A stretch of 64,000 nucleotides of DNA from CAKVOD01 sp964606505. Lineage in GTDB: Bacteria; Bacillota; Clostridia; Christensenellales; UBA1242. A model generated the notes under the pieces. The model searched no databases and was not told where the DNA came from. It saw nothing but the letters and a program-made list of their open reading frames with translations. Every line of letters begins with the position of its first letter. The first letter of the stretch is position 1. Made by a program: the position numbers and the translations under genes. Below are positions 16,583 to 25,896 of the stretch, one piece after another. The stretch is from NCBI GenBank assembly GCA_964606505.1, contig CAZSGM010000005.1, positions 1 through 64,000 of the forward strand. The letters are read 5' to 3'.

Positions 16583-19579
16583 ATGAAAAATGCAGAAAAT
16601 TTAGACGTAGAAAACGCGGTTTGCGAATGCAAAAACGCAGTCAGTGATACGCAAATTTTTGAAAATGCAACCCAAAATTGCGGTGAAAAATGCCAAAATT
16701 TTAATGAAAATGCGTCTAAAATTTACAGCGAAGAAATAACTCTTTCAACCTCTCAAAAGGTGGGGGGGGGGGGTATAACTGCTAAAAACAGCAGTATACC
16801 CGCAGAAAATGGCAGCTATCCTGCATATTTTGACAAAAACTGCCAAAATTCACAAGATTTTGAAAGTGCTCAAAATTTGCAAAATAAATGCAAAAAATTA
16901 AATGATAAAGAATTAAGAAATAAGAAAGAAAATTTTAAAAATGCACATATTACCTATGACGAATGTACTTATTTAAATCAATCTGCAAAAGAGATAGGTA
17001 GTATTATGCAAAAAAGCAAAAATAATAATTTTAATGATACTAAATTTGACGCGCGTGCGGCAAGTGTTGCAGAGGTACGCGCGGATTTTTCAAGCGCGCA
17101 GTTAGATGACGCAAGGGTTGCATCAGTGGAAGTGAGCGACACGACTAATGGTAGGGGCGACCACAAAAGTGCTAAAGGGGTTGGTTTGGCTGCTGCAGTT
17201 GGCAAAAAATCAAAACAATGTGTTGCAGGTGGTAGGGTTGCGCACGTAAACTTTGAAAAGAAATTCACGGCAACAATCTGCGCGTGGCTTTTCTTGTTCG
17301 TCGCGTGCCTCGCTGTTACAATCGGCTTTGGCTGCATGGGGAACGGTGGGCTAAAAGTTTTGCCTGCTGATGAGGGAATTACCACGGAAGCCGCCGCGTT
17401 ATTTTCGGGAAGCGGCACAGCTGCCTCGCCTTACTTAATTTCTTCGCAAGCCAACCTTGAGGCACTTGCGAATACGACTGCCTATACCACTTATTACGCA
17501 AGCGGCGTAAACTATAAATTAACCACTGAGTTTACGCTAACAGATTGGAACACGCCGATTGGAACAGAAGCGCATCCATTTTGCGGGACTTTTAATTTTG
17601 ATTTTCGGTATTTAAATTTTTCATATAGTACGATTACGGTAGGCGCGCCACTATTTGGCTACCTTGACGGTGCCTATATAAATGGCAGCTCTGGAGGGAT
17701 AAAAAATTTTAATGTAACTGCGAATGCAGATGGCTATGCAGGGGCTCTTGCCTATGTTGCTACTGACACTACCGTCTATTTAATATACCCTAGCGATGGG
17801 CAGGTGTCTAGCGCTATTTATGCAGGCGGAATTTTTGGTGCTAGTAATGGGACAACTACAATTACTCAGGGCAACATTAGTAATTCTAACATCTGCGCTT
17901 CTCATTATGCAGGCGGCTATGTTGGTATTTCATACGGTACAACATCAATTCAATACGGGGCGCTTAATAATGTGATTTGCGTTAGTGGGGAAACAAGCAA
18001 CATTGCGTCAACGGAGACGGGTTACAAATATGTCGGGTACAAAGGTACAAATTCTACTATTACAATTTCTGACACTGCTCCCTTTGCATCAACTTGTACT
18101 TATTCAACAGGGTACTCCATTAGTAATGTATCTGACTTGAACAGCCTTTCTAGCATGGTAAATAATGGCTTTGACTTTGACGGTGTAATCGTTACACTTA
18201 CGGCTGATATTGATGGAGCCTCTTCATCTACAACATTCACAACAAGCATAGGGACAAAAGAATTTCCATTTAGAGGAACATTTAATTTTAATTATGGAGA
18301 AATAACCATAACACGTCCATTGTTTAATTACATCGAAAGTGCAACAATAAACAATGGATATATACATGGGAGCATAACTGGAACTGCCACATTTACAGGT
18401 GCAATTGCTAATGTTGCAGTTAATTCTACGGTTCAAACTATCTTTGCTAATAGCTGTATACTTACAGGTACGCAGTTTGTTGGTAGTTACTTTGGATATG
18501 CTAAAGGTTCTTCAATTAAAAATTGCAACATGAATGATAGTACATTTAAGGGCTATTATGCAGGGATGATTGGATATGCAGATGGAATAAATGTGATTGA
18601 TGGAGGGTTTGTTGAGGATAGTATTTTTTATAGTGGAGTGGGAGATACAACAAACACTTTAAATGGTAAGTGTGGTGCGGGATTTAAAACAAGTGCTGCT
18701 ACATTCAAAAATGGGTCAGGGAATGCGATAAGTACTATTTCAGTATTTAACACTGCAACCGTTACAAGCACCACCATTACGGGCTATACAGGAGTTGTTG
18801 TAACAATCGACATTAACGGCGGCGACCCCGACCAAGACATTTCGTTGGCTATTCCTAAGAGTGGCAGTTCTGCCGTTTCACTCCCTACTAATTTGACAAA
18901 AACGGACACTACTTTCACAGGATACCTAAGTTTATCAACAGGCAATACTATAAATACAAGCAATTATAACCCTACAACTTCAGAAACCATTTTAGTGCAA
19001 TGGGGAAACGTTATACGTATTGTTATCGTCTACAAGGACGCGGACGGCGGGGGCTTTAGCGGAACGCACGCAAGCAGTTACCCTACTACCCACGTAGTAG
19101 GCGTAACAACCACACTTGACACTCCGACTAGAGCAGGGTACACATTCGAGGGGTACTACTTAAACGACTCCACCTGCGCCGCAAGCAGCCGAGTTACAAC
19201 GATAGCTTCCACTTATGAGCAAACCATTACCCTCTACGCTAAATGGGAGCCTATCATTATAACAATCACTTTGACTTGCTCAAACTATAGTACAGCAACG
19301 CCAAATTATATGATGTACATTTACAAAAACGACAGTATCGTTTGCCAAGTTGTTCCAACAAGCGCAACGTATCAACTAAAAATACTCGCGCCTGACCTAG
19401 CAGCAGGGGACACTTACACCGTCGCGTTTGTGTTCGGTTACTACGGGCAGTTTAGCGCAACCTCGCAAAGCGGCATAACAGTGAGCGGGCGCAAAATCAC
19501 AATAACAAGTGTTACTGCAGACAAAACAATAAACTACACGCTCGTAACTCCGCGCATAAACTCAACCGTGGTAATTTAA
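16583..19579 (+). CDS. Phase-variable surface protein with beta-helix and InlB-type repeats (ON, G12)
   Basis: 998 residues. The N-terminal about 230 residues are polar, Asn/Lys/Cys-rich and should stay inside. A run of 12 G (16762-16773) at residues about 60-64 encodes Gly in frame, followed by the conserved ITAKNSSIPAENGSYPA motif. One hydrophobic segment (about residues 230-250, ICAWLFLFVACLAVTIGFGC) acts as signal/anchor. The outer part has two beta-helix units of the GSGTAASPYLIS...NLEAL type with GLUG-like turns (AGGIFGASNG, AGGYVGISYG). A Thr/Ser-rich link follows, then one InlB/Flg_new repeat (FSGTHASSY..., GYTFEGYYL, ITLYAKWEP) and a C-terminal domain ending in RINSTVVI. The last about 550 bp are nearly colinear with those of the gene at 25897. 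Probably an adhesin-type surface protein whose production switches by G-tract slippage. Confidence 0.85.
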   Translation: MKNAENLDVENAVCECKNAVSDTQIFENATQNCGEKCQNFNENASKIYSEEITLSTSQKVGGGGITAKNSSIPAENGSYPAYFDKNCQNSQDFESAQNLQNKCKKLNDKELRNKKENFKNAHITYDECTYLNQSAKEIGSIMQKSKNNNFNDTKFDARAASVAEVRADFSSAQLDDARVASVEVSDTTNGRGDHKSAKGVGLAAAVGKKSKQCVAGGRVAHVNFEKKFTATICAWLFLFVACLAVTIGFGCMGNGGLKVLPADEGITTEAAALFSGSGTAASPYLISSQANLEALANTTAYTTYYASGVNYKLTTEFTLTDWNTPIGTEAHPFCGTFNFDFRYLNFSYSTITVGAPLFGYLDGAYINGSSGGIKNFNVTANADGYAGALAYVATDTTVYLIYPSDGQVSSAIYAGGIFGASNGTTTITQGNISNSNICASHYAGGYVGISYGTTSIQYGALNNVICVSGETSNIASTETGYKYVGYKGTNSTITISDTAPFASTCTYSTGYSISNVSDLNSLSSMVNNGFDFDGVIVTLTADIDGASSSTTFTTSIGTKEFPFRGTFNFNYGEITITRPLFNYIESATINNGYIHGSITGTATFTGAIANVAVNSTVQTIFANSCILTGTQFVGSYFGYAKGSSIKNCNMNDSTFKGYYAGMIGYADGINVIDGGFVEDSIFYSGVGDTTNTLNGKCGAGFKTSAATFKNGSGNAISTISVFNTATVTSTTITGYTGVVVTIDINGGDPDQDISLAIPKSGSSAVSLPTNLTKTDTTFTGYLSLSTGNTINTSNYNPTTSETILVQWGNVIRIVIVYKDADGGGFSGTHASSYPTTHVVGVTTTLDTPTRAGYTFEGYYLNDSTCAASSRVTTIASTYEQTITLYAKWEPIIITITLTCSNYSTATPNYMMYIYKNDSIVCQVVPTSATYQLKILAPDLAAGDTYTVAFVFGYYGQFSATSQSGITVSGRKITITSVTADKTINYTLVTPRINSTVVI
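16762..16773 (+). repeat. G12 homopolymer inside the coding region
   Basis: Twelve G, in frame as Gly codons. A gain or loss of one G would shift the frame at residue about 64 and end the protein early. Confidence 0.9.
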
Positions 19580-19650
19580 ACTGGCAGCAGCAACTTGGGC
19601 AAATTATTATCAATGAATTCCCGTTTTTTAATATTTAATTAATTAAAAAG

Positions 19651-19683
19651 TATCAAATGAGTAAAAAACATTTGATATTTTTT
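19651..19683 (+). terminator. Terminator of the 16583 surface-protein gene
   Basis: Stem TATCAAATG/CATTTGATA (9 bp) around an A-rich 9-base loop, followed by a T run. Its right arm and T run match the -35 region of the surface-protein promoters, so the same word serves as terminator arm and -35 box in this genome. Confidence 0.75.
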
Positions 19684-19825
19684 ATTAAAAGATTAACCTA
19701 ATATAAACGAATACCTTGAGGGGAGAGAGGAAGTTTTTTAAGCTTACGGGCGGAAGTTTTGCAAATTGCGCGAAAAAGTTTTTTTGCATAAATTCGACAA
19801 ATTGCGCATATGGTATTAAAAACGC

Positions 19826-19854
19826 TTGATTATTATGAATTTTCGTTATATAAT
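19826..19854 (+). promoter_or_regulatory. Promoter of the small membrane protein
   Basis: TTGATT, 17-bp spacer, TATAAT; CGGAGGT Shine-Dalgarno before the ATG at 19884. Confidence 0.85.
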
Positions 19855-19883
19855 GTACATATACTAAAAACGGAGGTCAAAAT

Positions 19884-20117
19884 ATGAATTCATTAGTTAA
19901 GTCAATGGACGGTTTGAGCAGAATTTGGAAAATTATCCTTGCTTTGCCATTGTTGGACATTGTTTGGGCTATCTACCGCTTGATGAGAAGTATCAGCAAG
20001 GGGAGCGTGCTTGGCATTATTCTCGCAGTGCTCCTTATCTTCATCGGTATCCCATTCTTATGGCTTGTTGATATGATTACCATTATTTTATTTAACCGTG
20101 TCCTTTGGATACACTGA
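19884..20117 (+). CDS. Small membrane protein of unknown function
   Basis: 77 residues with two predicted membrane segments (about 15-33 and 42-72), a short basic loop between them (YRLMRSISKG) and no cleavable signal. An exact promoter, a strong Shine-Dalgarno (GGAGGT) and its own terminator show it is a real, probably well-expressed monocistronic gene. The family is not recognised; small two-span proteins of this size can be regulators of larger membrane proteins or stress proteins, but nothing here decides it. Confidence 0.75.
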   Translation: MNSLVKSMDGLSRIWKIILALPLLDIVWAIYRLMRSISKGSVLGIILAVLLIFIGIPFLWLVDMITIILFNRVLWIH

Positions 20118-20169
20118 TTTAACAAACGATTTAAAGGGCTAGAAAACGTTTGTTTTCAATGTTTTTGCG

Positions 20170-20208
20170 AAACGCTGTGTCAAGTAACCCTTGGCGCGGC
20201 GTTTTTTT
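20170..20208 (+). terminator. Terminator after the small membrane protein
   Basis: 15-bp stem starting AAACGC with three G-U wobbles (20170-20184 with 20190-20204), loop TAACC, T run. Confidence 0.85.
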
Positions 20209-20277
20209 ATCTGCGGGGCGCGCGTTGGTTTTGGGGCAGTTTTTTTTGAGTTTTGCACAACAACTTGCGCGAATGTG

Positions 20278-20306
20278 TTGACAACTAAGCGCGTTTTTGC
20301 TATAAT
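20278..20306 (+). promoter_or_regulatory. Consensus promoter of tRNA-Val
   Basis: TTGACA, 17-bp spacer, TATAAT: both boxes exactly match the SigA consensus; the tRNA begins 9 bases later. Confidence 0.92.
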
Positions 20307-20314
20307 AATTATAT

Positions 20315-20391
20315 GGGACTATGGTTCAGTTGGTTAGAGCGTAACTTTGACATGGTTAAGGTCGGTGGTTCGAGTCCACTTAGTCCCACCA
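20315..20391 (+). tRNA. tRNA-Val (anticodon GAC), CCA encoded
   Basis: Acceptor GGGACTA pairs with TAGTCCC. D-arm GTTC...GAGC, anticodon stem TAACT/GGTTA, loop TTGACAT giving anticodon GAC, T-arm GGTGG-TTCGAGT-CCACT. Discriminator A and CCA end are encoded. Own promoter and terminator. Confidence 0.95.
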
Positions 20392-20438
20392 ATAATTGAT
20401 AGTGAAAGAATAGATTTTGATAAGATTTTCAATCGCGC

Positions 20439-20471
20439 AATCCCAAATAGTTAATTTTTGGGATTTTTTTA
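20439..20471 (+). terminator. Terminator of tRNA-Val
   Basis: 9-bp stem AATCCCAAA/TTTGGGATT with a 9-base AT loop and T7. Confidence 0.9.
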
Positions 20472-20629
20472 TAGAAAAATTTGATTGTTTTTCGGTACTT
20501 TGCAGATGTGCTGGAGTTTGAGTTGAGAAGATGTTAAAAGGCGAGAAACTAAAAGATTAAAAACTTTATGATTTTTGATACAAATTTAACTTATATATGG
20601 TATAATAAGTTTTAGGGCTGGGGAAACAA

Positions 20630-21457
20630 ATGTCAAATATTAAAGTTTTTGAAGATAGAAGAATTAGAACCCAGTGGAATGAGCAAGAAGAGGACTGGTA
20701 TTTTTCAGTTGTGGATATTGTTGAAATTTTGACAGATAGTCCAAATCCAAGAAAGTATTGGAGTGTTCTAAAAACAAGACTAAAAGCGGAAGGTAGTGAG
20801 TTGACTACAAATTGTAGTCAACTGAAATTGCAGTCTGCCGATGGAAAGTATTACAAGCAAGATGCCCTTAACACAAAAGATGTGTTTCGGCTAATTCAAT
20901 CAATACCATCTCCAAAGGCGGAACCTTTTAAGATGTGGCTTGCACAAGTTGGGAGTGAGCGTTTGGATGAAATTGCAGACCCACAAAAAGCAATAGATAG
21001 AGCGATTGCAACGTATCGTGAAAAGGGATATTCAGAGGATTGGATAACTCAAAGAATGATGACAATCAAAATGCGAAAGGAACTCACTGCTGAATGGCAA
21101 AACAAAGGCATAACTCAAGAAAAAGACTACGCAATCCTCACTAATGAAATGACAAAAGCGTGGTTGGGGATGAGCGTGCAGGAATACAAAGCGTTTAAGG
21201 GCTTAAAGAAAGAAAATTTGTGGGACAATATGACCAACATCGAATTAGTCCTTAATATGCTTGCCGAAGTTACCACAACTGAATTATCTCAAAAAGAGAA
21301 CCCTCAAACTTTCAATGAAAGCAAACAAATTGCAAACCGCGGCGGCAAATTTGCGGGCGATACAAGGGTTAGATATGAAAAAGAACTTGGCAGAAAGATT
21401 ATTTTCCCAGCGAATGCAACCAACAAGAAAATGTTGGACGATAAAAAAAATAATTGA
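20630..21457 (+). CDS. Bro-N domain protein, antirepressor-like
   Basis: 275 residues. The start (IKVFEDRRIRTQWNEQEEDWYFSVVDIVEIL) has the BRO-N pattern of phage antirepressors and DinD-like proteins: a strand with R-(I/T)-x-W, then W-F-S-V-x-D-(I/V). The middle (FRLIQSIPSPKAEPFKMWLAQVGSERLDE) is also typical. The C-terminal half is helical (ITQRMMTIKMRKELTAEWQNKGI...) and belongs to the chromosomal, non-phage version found in many gut bacteria. Probably DNA-binding and cytoplasmic; the target is unknown. It stands alone after tRNA-Val without integrase or other phage genes, so it may be a mobile-element remnant or a stand-alone regulator. An AT-rich promoter region precedes it (TATAAT at about 20600). 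Confidence 0.8.
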   Translation: MSNIKVFEDRRIRTQWNEQEEDWYFSVVDIVEILTDSPNPRKYWSVLKTRLKAEGSELTTNCSQLKLQSADGKYYKQDALNTKDVFRLIQSIPSPKAEPFKMWLAQVGSERLDEIADPQKAIDRAIATYREKGYSEDWITQRMMTIKMRKELTAEWQNKGITQEKDYAILTNEMTKAWLGMSVQEYKAFKGLKKENLWDNMTNIELVLNMLAEVTTTELSQKENPQTFNESKQIANRGGKFAGDTRVRYEKELGRKIIFPANATNKKMLDDKKNN

Positions 21458-21718
21458 TAGTTGCATAAAAATAGGTGTATATTGTGGTCAAAAGCAAAGT
21501 GGTTGAAAATTCCAAAATGAATAATCAAAAAACGCTTTTAGTAGTGCATATACAATAATTAAGAAAAGGTTTCACAAAATTTAAGTTAATTAAAATGCGA
21601 AATTCAAATCCAGAAGTTTTTTTTGCAAGTAGCGGCGGCTGGTAATTTGGGCAAAAATGGGTATACTTTAACTTAGAGGACAAAGTAACACTTCCTACGA
21701 AAGCGGGCGGAGAGATTT

Positions 21719-23893
21719 ATGAAGAGTTGCACATTAGTTTTTTTTAATATACTGACGATTTTTGCGTTCTTGGGCGCGTTTTTTGTGCCGCTCAACACCT
21801 TCTTGGGGAACGCTCCCTCACTCCGTTTTGCGTGCACACACTCGGCTTGCGTAGCGAGTCCTATAACAACTGCGACTATGGCGAGTTCCGCAACCGCCTC
21901 GACCGAAGCTGCAACTGCAGCGGAGCAACCTAATTTTACCAACCTAATAGTTTTTGCGCGCTTTGACGGCGAGGCGGAGTTTATCAACGAAATCTATAAC
22001 GGCGTTTCGGTCAAACAACTTATCGACGACAGCTATTCGAACGCCGACTACTCGGTTAGGGACTACTATTACAGAGTTTCAAACGGCAACATCAATATGC
22101 AAAACGTCTACCTGCTTGACAGCTCAGACGGTTCGCTTGAATTGAGCCGCAACCGTGGTTATTACTACGCAAAGGCGGACGGGAACGCAGGGGGTTACGA
22201 AGAGAGCGAGTATAATTTGCGCGTGAGCCAACTCCAGCAGGACTGGGCGAGCGCGGTTACAACGGCACTCACGACGGGTGGCGGCAGTATTTCTAGCATT
22301 GACGGCTCGCAAACATTCACAGTTGACGACCTCGACAAAAACGGCGACGGCAAGATTGACAGCATAACGGTTATTTACAAATATTCGACCGAATTTAGCG
22401 CGGGCTGGAAGAGTTGTTTGTGGAACTACCAAACTTACACTGACCGCGTTTCTCTCACAAGTCCGAGCGGCAAAACGGTTACAAGCTTTGCCTACGTGCA
22501 GATGACTTATGACTACTCGTACTCGTACCTCAACGAGGGCGGCAGCAAGCGGTTTGCCAATATGAAAACAATGATACACGAAATGGGGCACATTTTCGGG
22601 CTGAAAGACCTGTACAACACTAGCAGCCAATCGCCCGTTTACTATATGTCGGCTATGGCGAACGCACTCTCGCCCGTTCCGCAGTTCATTTCGGCAAAGG
22701 AACGCGAGTCGCTCGGTTGGCTCGGCGCAAGTAACGTCCAGCAAATTACAACCGCGGGGCAGTATACGGTTAACGTCACCTCAAGTGAAATAGGAAACGG
22801 AGTGGTTGCGTTCAAATGTAAACTGCAGAGCAAAAACAAGACGCTCTACCTCGAGTACCGCAAGTTTGACGGCGCAACCAACAAATACGACACGCAGGCA
22901 AAACGGATTTCCTCAAGTACAATCGGTCTTATGCCGACAATCACGATTAAGAGCGGGCTGGTTTGCTTTTTGGTTGACAGCGACACCACTTTTCCGAGCA
23001 ATATGTACGGCAGCAGCGGGTACTGGAGTTACGAGGTTTTGGGCGGGCAGAACGCAACAAAAAATGACTCGGCGTTGGCGGCAGACGAAAGTTTGACTAT
23101 AACAAGCGCGCTTTCCGTTGAGGTTGTGAGCGTGGACGAGGACAAGTTGACGTTCAAGGTCGTCGGCACGGACATTGCACAGACGCAAACGCACACGCAC
23201 AATTTGGATAAGGTTAACGCCAAAGCTGCGAGTTGCACCGAGGCGGGGTATATTGAGCATTACAAATGTTCCTCTTGTGGCAAACTCTTTCTCGAAAGTG
23301 GCGCCGAGGTTAGCGCGGCTGACATCGCCGTCGAAGCAGTGGGGCACTTGCCAGTTACTGTTAGCGGCAAAACCCCAACCTGCCAAGAAACTGGGCTTTC
23401 CGACGGTTCAAAATGCAACACTTGCGGAGAAATCCTTGTCCCGCAAACGACCCTAAACAAACTCGCGCACGTCGAAAGCGACTGGATAATTGAGAAACCT
23501 GCAACAACAAGTGAGGCAGGCTCAAAATACAAAAAATGCACAAACTGCGGCACGCGCCTGCAAACGCAACCTATTCCCAAACTTGACAACACAAGCGGCG
23601 GTTCAGGTAGTGGTTCGGGTACAGGCGACGGAGATAAAGACGACAATGCAGGAGGCGAAACAGATGACGGCAATACGGGCGGAGATAAAGGAGACGAGGG
23701 GGCAGGCGACCCAAGTGGCGACGAAACAACCCCGCCTGTTACCGCAAACCAATCTAGCGGGCTCACTTTGACCCAAATAGTTATAATAACCACCTCTTCA
23801 GGCGTGCTAATATTAGTTGTCGCACTTATCATAGTTTCAAGGATTAAAGCAACTAAGCACAGGCGCACTCACCGCCGTTATTATGACTCGTAA
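21719..23893 (+). CDS. M6-family metalloprotease, membrane-anchored surface enzyme
   Basis: 724 residues. The signal peptide is in the first about 40 residues (hydrophobic core CTLVFFNILTIFAFLGAFFV). The catalytic domain (about 75-390) carries the zinc motif HEMGHIFGLKD (H287, E288, H291, D297) of the immune-inhibitor-A/M6 class. A beta-rich middle part follows, then two or three Cys-pair modules (CSSCGK, CNTCGE, CTNCGT) of the kind seen at the ends of clostridial surface proteins. A Gly/Asp/Thr-rich spacer leads to one membrane span with a basic tail (IVIITTSSGVLILVVALIIV, then KATKHRRTHRR). No LPxTG is seen, so it is held by the membrane helix. It probably degrades extracellular proteins. 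Confidence 0.88.
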   Translation: MKSCTLVFFNILTIFAFLGAFFVPLNTFLGNAPSLRFACTHSACVASPITTATMASSATASTEAATAAEQPNFTNLIVFARFDGEAEFINEIYNGVSVKQLIDDSYSNADYSVRDYYYRVSNGNINMQNVYLLDSSDGSLELSRNRGYYYAKADGNAGGYEESEYNLRVSQLQQDWASAVTTALTTGGGSISSIDGSQTFTVDDLDKNGDGKIDSITVIYKYSTEFSAGWKSCLWNYQTYTDRVSLTSPSGKTVTSFAYVQMTYDYSYSYLNEGGSKRFANMKTMIHEMGHIFGLKDLYNTSSQSPVYYMSAMANALSPVPQFISAKERESLGWLGASNVQQITTAGQYTVNVTSSEIGNGVVAFKCKLQSKNKTLYLEYRKFDGATNKYDTQAKRISSSTIGLMPTITIKSGLVCFLVDSDTTFPSNMYGSSGYWSYEVLGGQNATKNDSALAADESLTITSALSVEVVSVDEDKLTFKVVGTDIAQTQTHTHNLDKVNAKAASCTEAGYIEHYKCSSCGKLFLESGAEVSAADIAVEAVGHLPVTVSGKTPTCQETGLSDGSKCNTCGEILVPQTTLNKLAHVESDWIIEKPATTSEAGSKYKKCTNCGTRLQTQPIPKLDNTSGGSGSGSGTGDGDKDDNAGGETDDGNTGGDKGDEGAGDPSGDETTPPVTANQSSGLTLTQIVIITTSSGVLILVVALIIVSRIKATKHRRTHRRYYDS

Positions 23894-24090
23894 CATATGG
23901 CTCAGGTGCACAGCGCAGACACGCCGTGCAAAATGCGCGGCGCAAAATGTATGTTTTAAAGGGGGTAATTTATTACGCGCAAAATGTTAATTTGATGTTA
24001 TGTGTGGAAATTATCGGTTAAATTGATAAAGGGGGCGCGTTTTTGCGCAAAATTGCAACGATTGAAAAGCACATTTGACAAGGTGGGAAT

Positions 24091-25617
24091 ATGATAGAAT
24101 TTAGGAATTTGAGCCACGGGTTTGGCGACAAGACGCTTTACAAAGACGTCAACATAACAATCAACAAGGGCGAGAAAATCGGGCTTGTTGGAGCGAACGG
24201 AACGGGCAAAAGTACGCTGATTTCGATTTTGAACGGAACCCAAATTTGCGACAAGGGCGACGTTGTTGTGCAGGGCAAGTTTAGCACGGGTTACCTCGAC
24301 CAGTACGCGAGCGTCGACGGCGAGAAAACAATTTTTGAGTACCTAAGCGAGGCGTTTAAAGAGCTTTTTGACCTCGAGAAACGTGCAAACGCTCTCATTG
24401 CCGAGGGGCAAGAAAAGGACGACATTAAATTGATTGAAAAAGCGTCCGCAATTTTTGAGACCTTGGTTGAGCGCGACTTTTACGCTATTGAGAGCCAAAT
24501 TAAGGGTTACGCGGCGGGGCTCGGGATTAGCGCGCTCGGGTTTGACGCGCAGATGAAAACGCTTAGCGGCGGGCAGACGGCTAAGGTCGTTTTGTGTAAA
24601 CTGCTGTTGCAGAACCCCGACTTTTTGATACTTGACGAGCCGACGAACCACCTCGACGAGGCGCACATTGCGTGGCTCGAGAAGTACTTGCAGGACTTTG
24701 AGGGGACGTTCTTGATTGTTTCGCACAACACGCAATTTTTGGATGCGGTTTGCACGACAATTTTTAGCGTGGAGTTTTGCAAGATTGTGCGTTACAAGGG
24801 AAACTACTCGCAGTTTTTGAGGCAGTATAACGAGAAAATGCAGCTGCAGGACAAGGCGATTGTTGCCCAGCAAAAGGAAATCGAAAGGTTGACCGATTAC
24901 ATAAACCGCAACCGCTGCCGCACCAACACCGCGAAACAGGCGCAGAGTCGGCAGAAGAAACTCGACAAAATTGAAATCATTGAAAAGGGCAACGAGGCGC
25001 CGCTCCCGCATTTTAAGTTTCCGTATAAGAAAATTAACGCGGCGTGCGTCGTCGATGTTTCGCACCTGTCAATTGGTTATTACTACCCGCTGCTAAAGGA
25101 CATAAACCTCAAGATTTTGAACGGCGAAAAGTGGGCGATTGTCGGGTTTAACGGGCTCGGCAAAACCACGCTGCTAAAAACAATTATGGGGCAGTTGCCG
25201 CCGCTCGGTGGGAGTGTTGAACTCGCGCAAAACGTCAAAATCGCTTACTTTGAGCAGACGATTTCGTGGGATGACCCGCAACTTACCGCGCTGCAAATTA
25301 TGCGCAATGAGTTCCCGAAACTTGAGGATAAGGTTTTGCGCGCTTATCTATCTAAGGCGGGGTTGACCTCAAAACACTTGCAGCAAAGCATAAGTTGCCT
25401 AAGTGGGGGAGAGCAAAGTAAGGTTAAACTTTGTAGACTAATGATTGAGCCAAGCAATTTGCTCATTCTCGACGAGCCTACAAACCACCTCGACCCAAAA
25501 TCAAAAGAGGTACTTGCCCAAGCAATCAAAGATTACGAAGGGACGGTTGTTTTTGTTAGCCACGAAAACGATTTCGCCGAGAGCATAACCGACAAAATTT
25601 ATCGTCCTAAATTTTAG
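24091..25617 (+). CDS. ABC-F family ATPase (ribosome-associated type)
   Basis: 508 residues with two ABC domains and no membrane part. Domain 1: Walker A GANGTGKST (about 35-43), signature LSGGQ, Walker B FLILDEPTNHLD. Linker with a charged helical hairpin (about 245-300). Domain 2: Walker A GFNGLGKTT, signature LSGGEQSKV, Walker B LLILDEPTNHLD. This is the ABC-F plan; members act on ribosomes as translation factors or antibiotic-protection proteins rather than as transporters. The linker is of moderate length, so a housekeeping type (YkpA/Uup-like) is as likely as a resistance type. SD AAGGTGGG precedes the ATG. GC-rich relative to its 3' intergenic region. Confidence 0.92.
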   Translation: MIEFRNLSHGFGDKTLYKDVNITINKGEKIGLVGANGTGKSTLISILNGTQICDKGDVVVQGKFSTGYLDQYASVDGEKTIFEYLSEAFKELFDLEKRANALIAEGQEKDDIKLIEKASAIFETLVERDFYAIESQIKGYAAGLGISALGFDAQMKTLSGGQTAKVVLCKLLLQNPDFLILDEPTNHLDEAHIAWLEKYLQDFEGTFLIVSHNTQFLDAVCTTIFSVEFCKIVRYKGNYSQFLRQYNEKMQLQDKAIVAQQKEIERLTDYINRNRCRTNTAKQAQSRQKKLDKIEIIEKGNEAPLPHFKFPYKKINAACVVDVSHLSIGYYYPLLKDINLKILNGEKWAIVGFNGLGKTTLLKTIMGQLPPLGGSVELAQNVKIAYFEQTISWDDPQLTALQIMRNEFPKLEDKVLRAYLSKAGLTSKHLQQSISCLSGGEQSKVKLCRLMIEPSNLLILDEPTNHLDPKSKEVLAQAIKDYEGTVVFVSHENDFAESITDKIYRPKF

Positions 25618-25808
25618 GTTGACAGGTTAGTTTTTGAGAAACTTAATTTGTTTAGAAAGCTAATTTATTTGAAAAACTAACAAACTAAGAAAATATAAAA
25701 TAATATAATAAAAAAAATGTATATTATAATAAAATAATATAGTATAACAAATAAAATAAATATAAAAAAAAGAATACCAACAAAATTTATCAAGTGTGTA
25801 AAAAACAT

Positions 25809-25837
25809 TTGATATTTTTTTATTAATGTGGTAAACT
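25809..25837 (+). promoter_or_regulatory. Surface-protein cassette promoter (copy 2)
   Basis: TTGATA-N17-TAAACT with TGTG extension, nearly identical to 16514-16542. The word before it (ATCAAGTG...CATTTGAT) pairs as a hairpin and may also terminate transcription from the ABC-F gene. Confidence 0.8.
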
Positions 25838-25896
25838 AAAAAAGATAAACAAAGGGAAATTTGTTTAAAAATTGATTGATAGGAGATACAAAAAAA

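Larger units (their letters stand above)
19580..19883. other. Intergenic with terminator and promoter
   Basis: No gene. It holds the terminator at 19651 and the promoter at 19826-19854 for the small membrane protein. Confidence 0.7.

Noticed and set aside
19651..19683. Third copy of the surface-protein promoter
   Set aside because: It has the -35 word but no -10 box at the right distance; it is better explained as a terminator hairpin.
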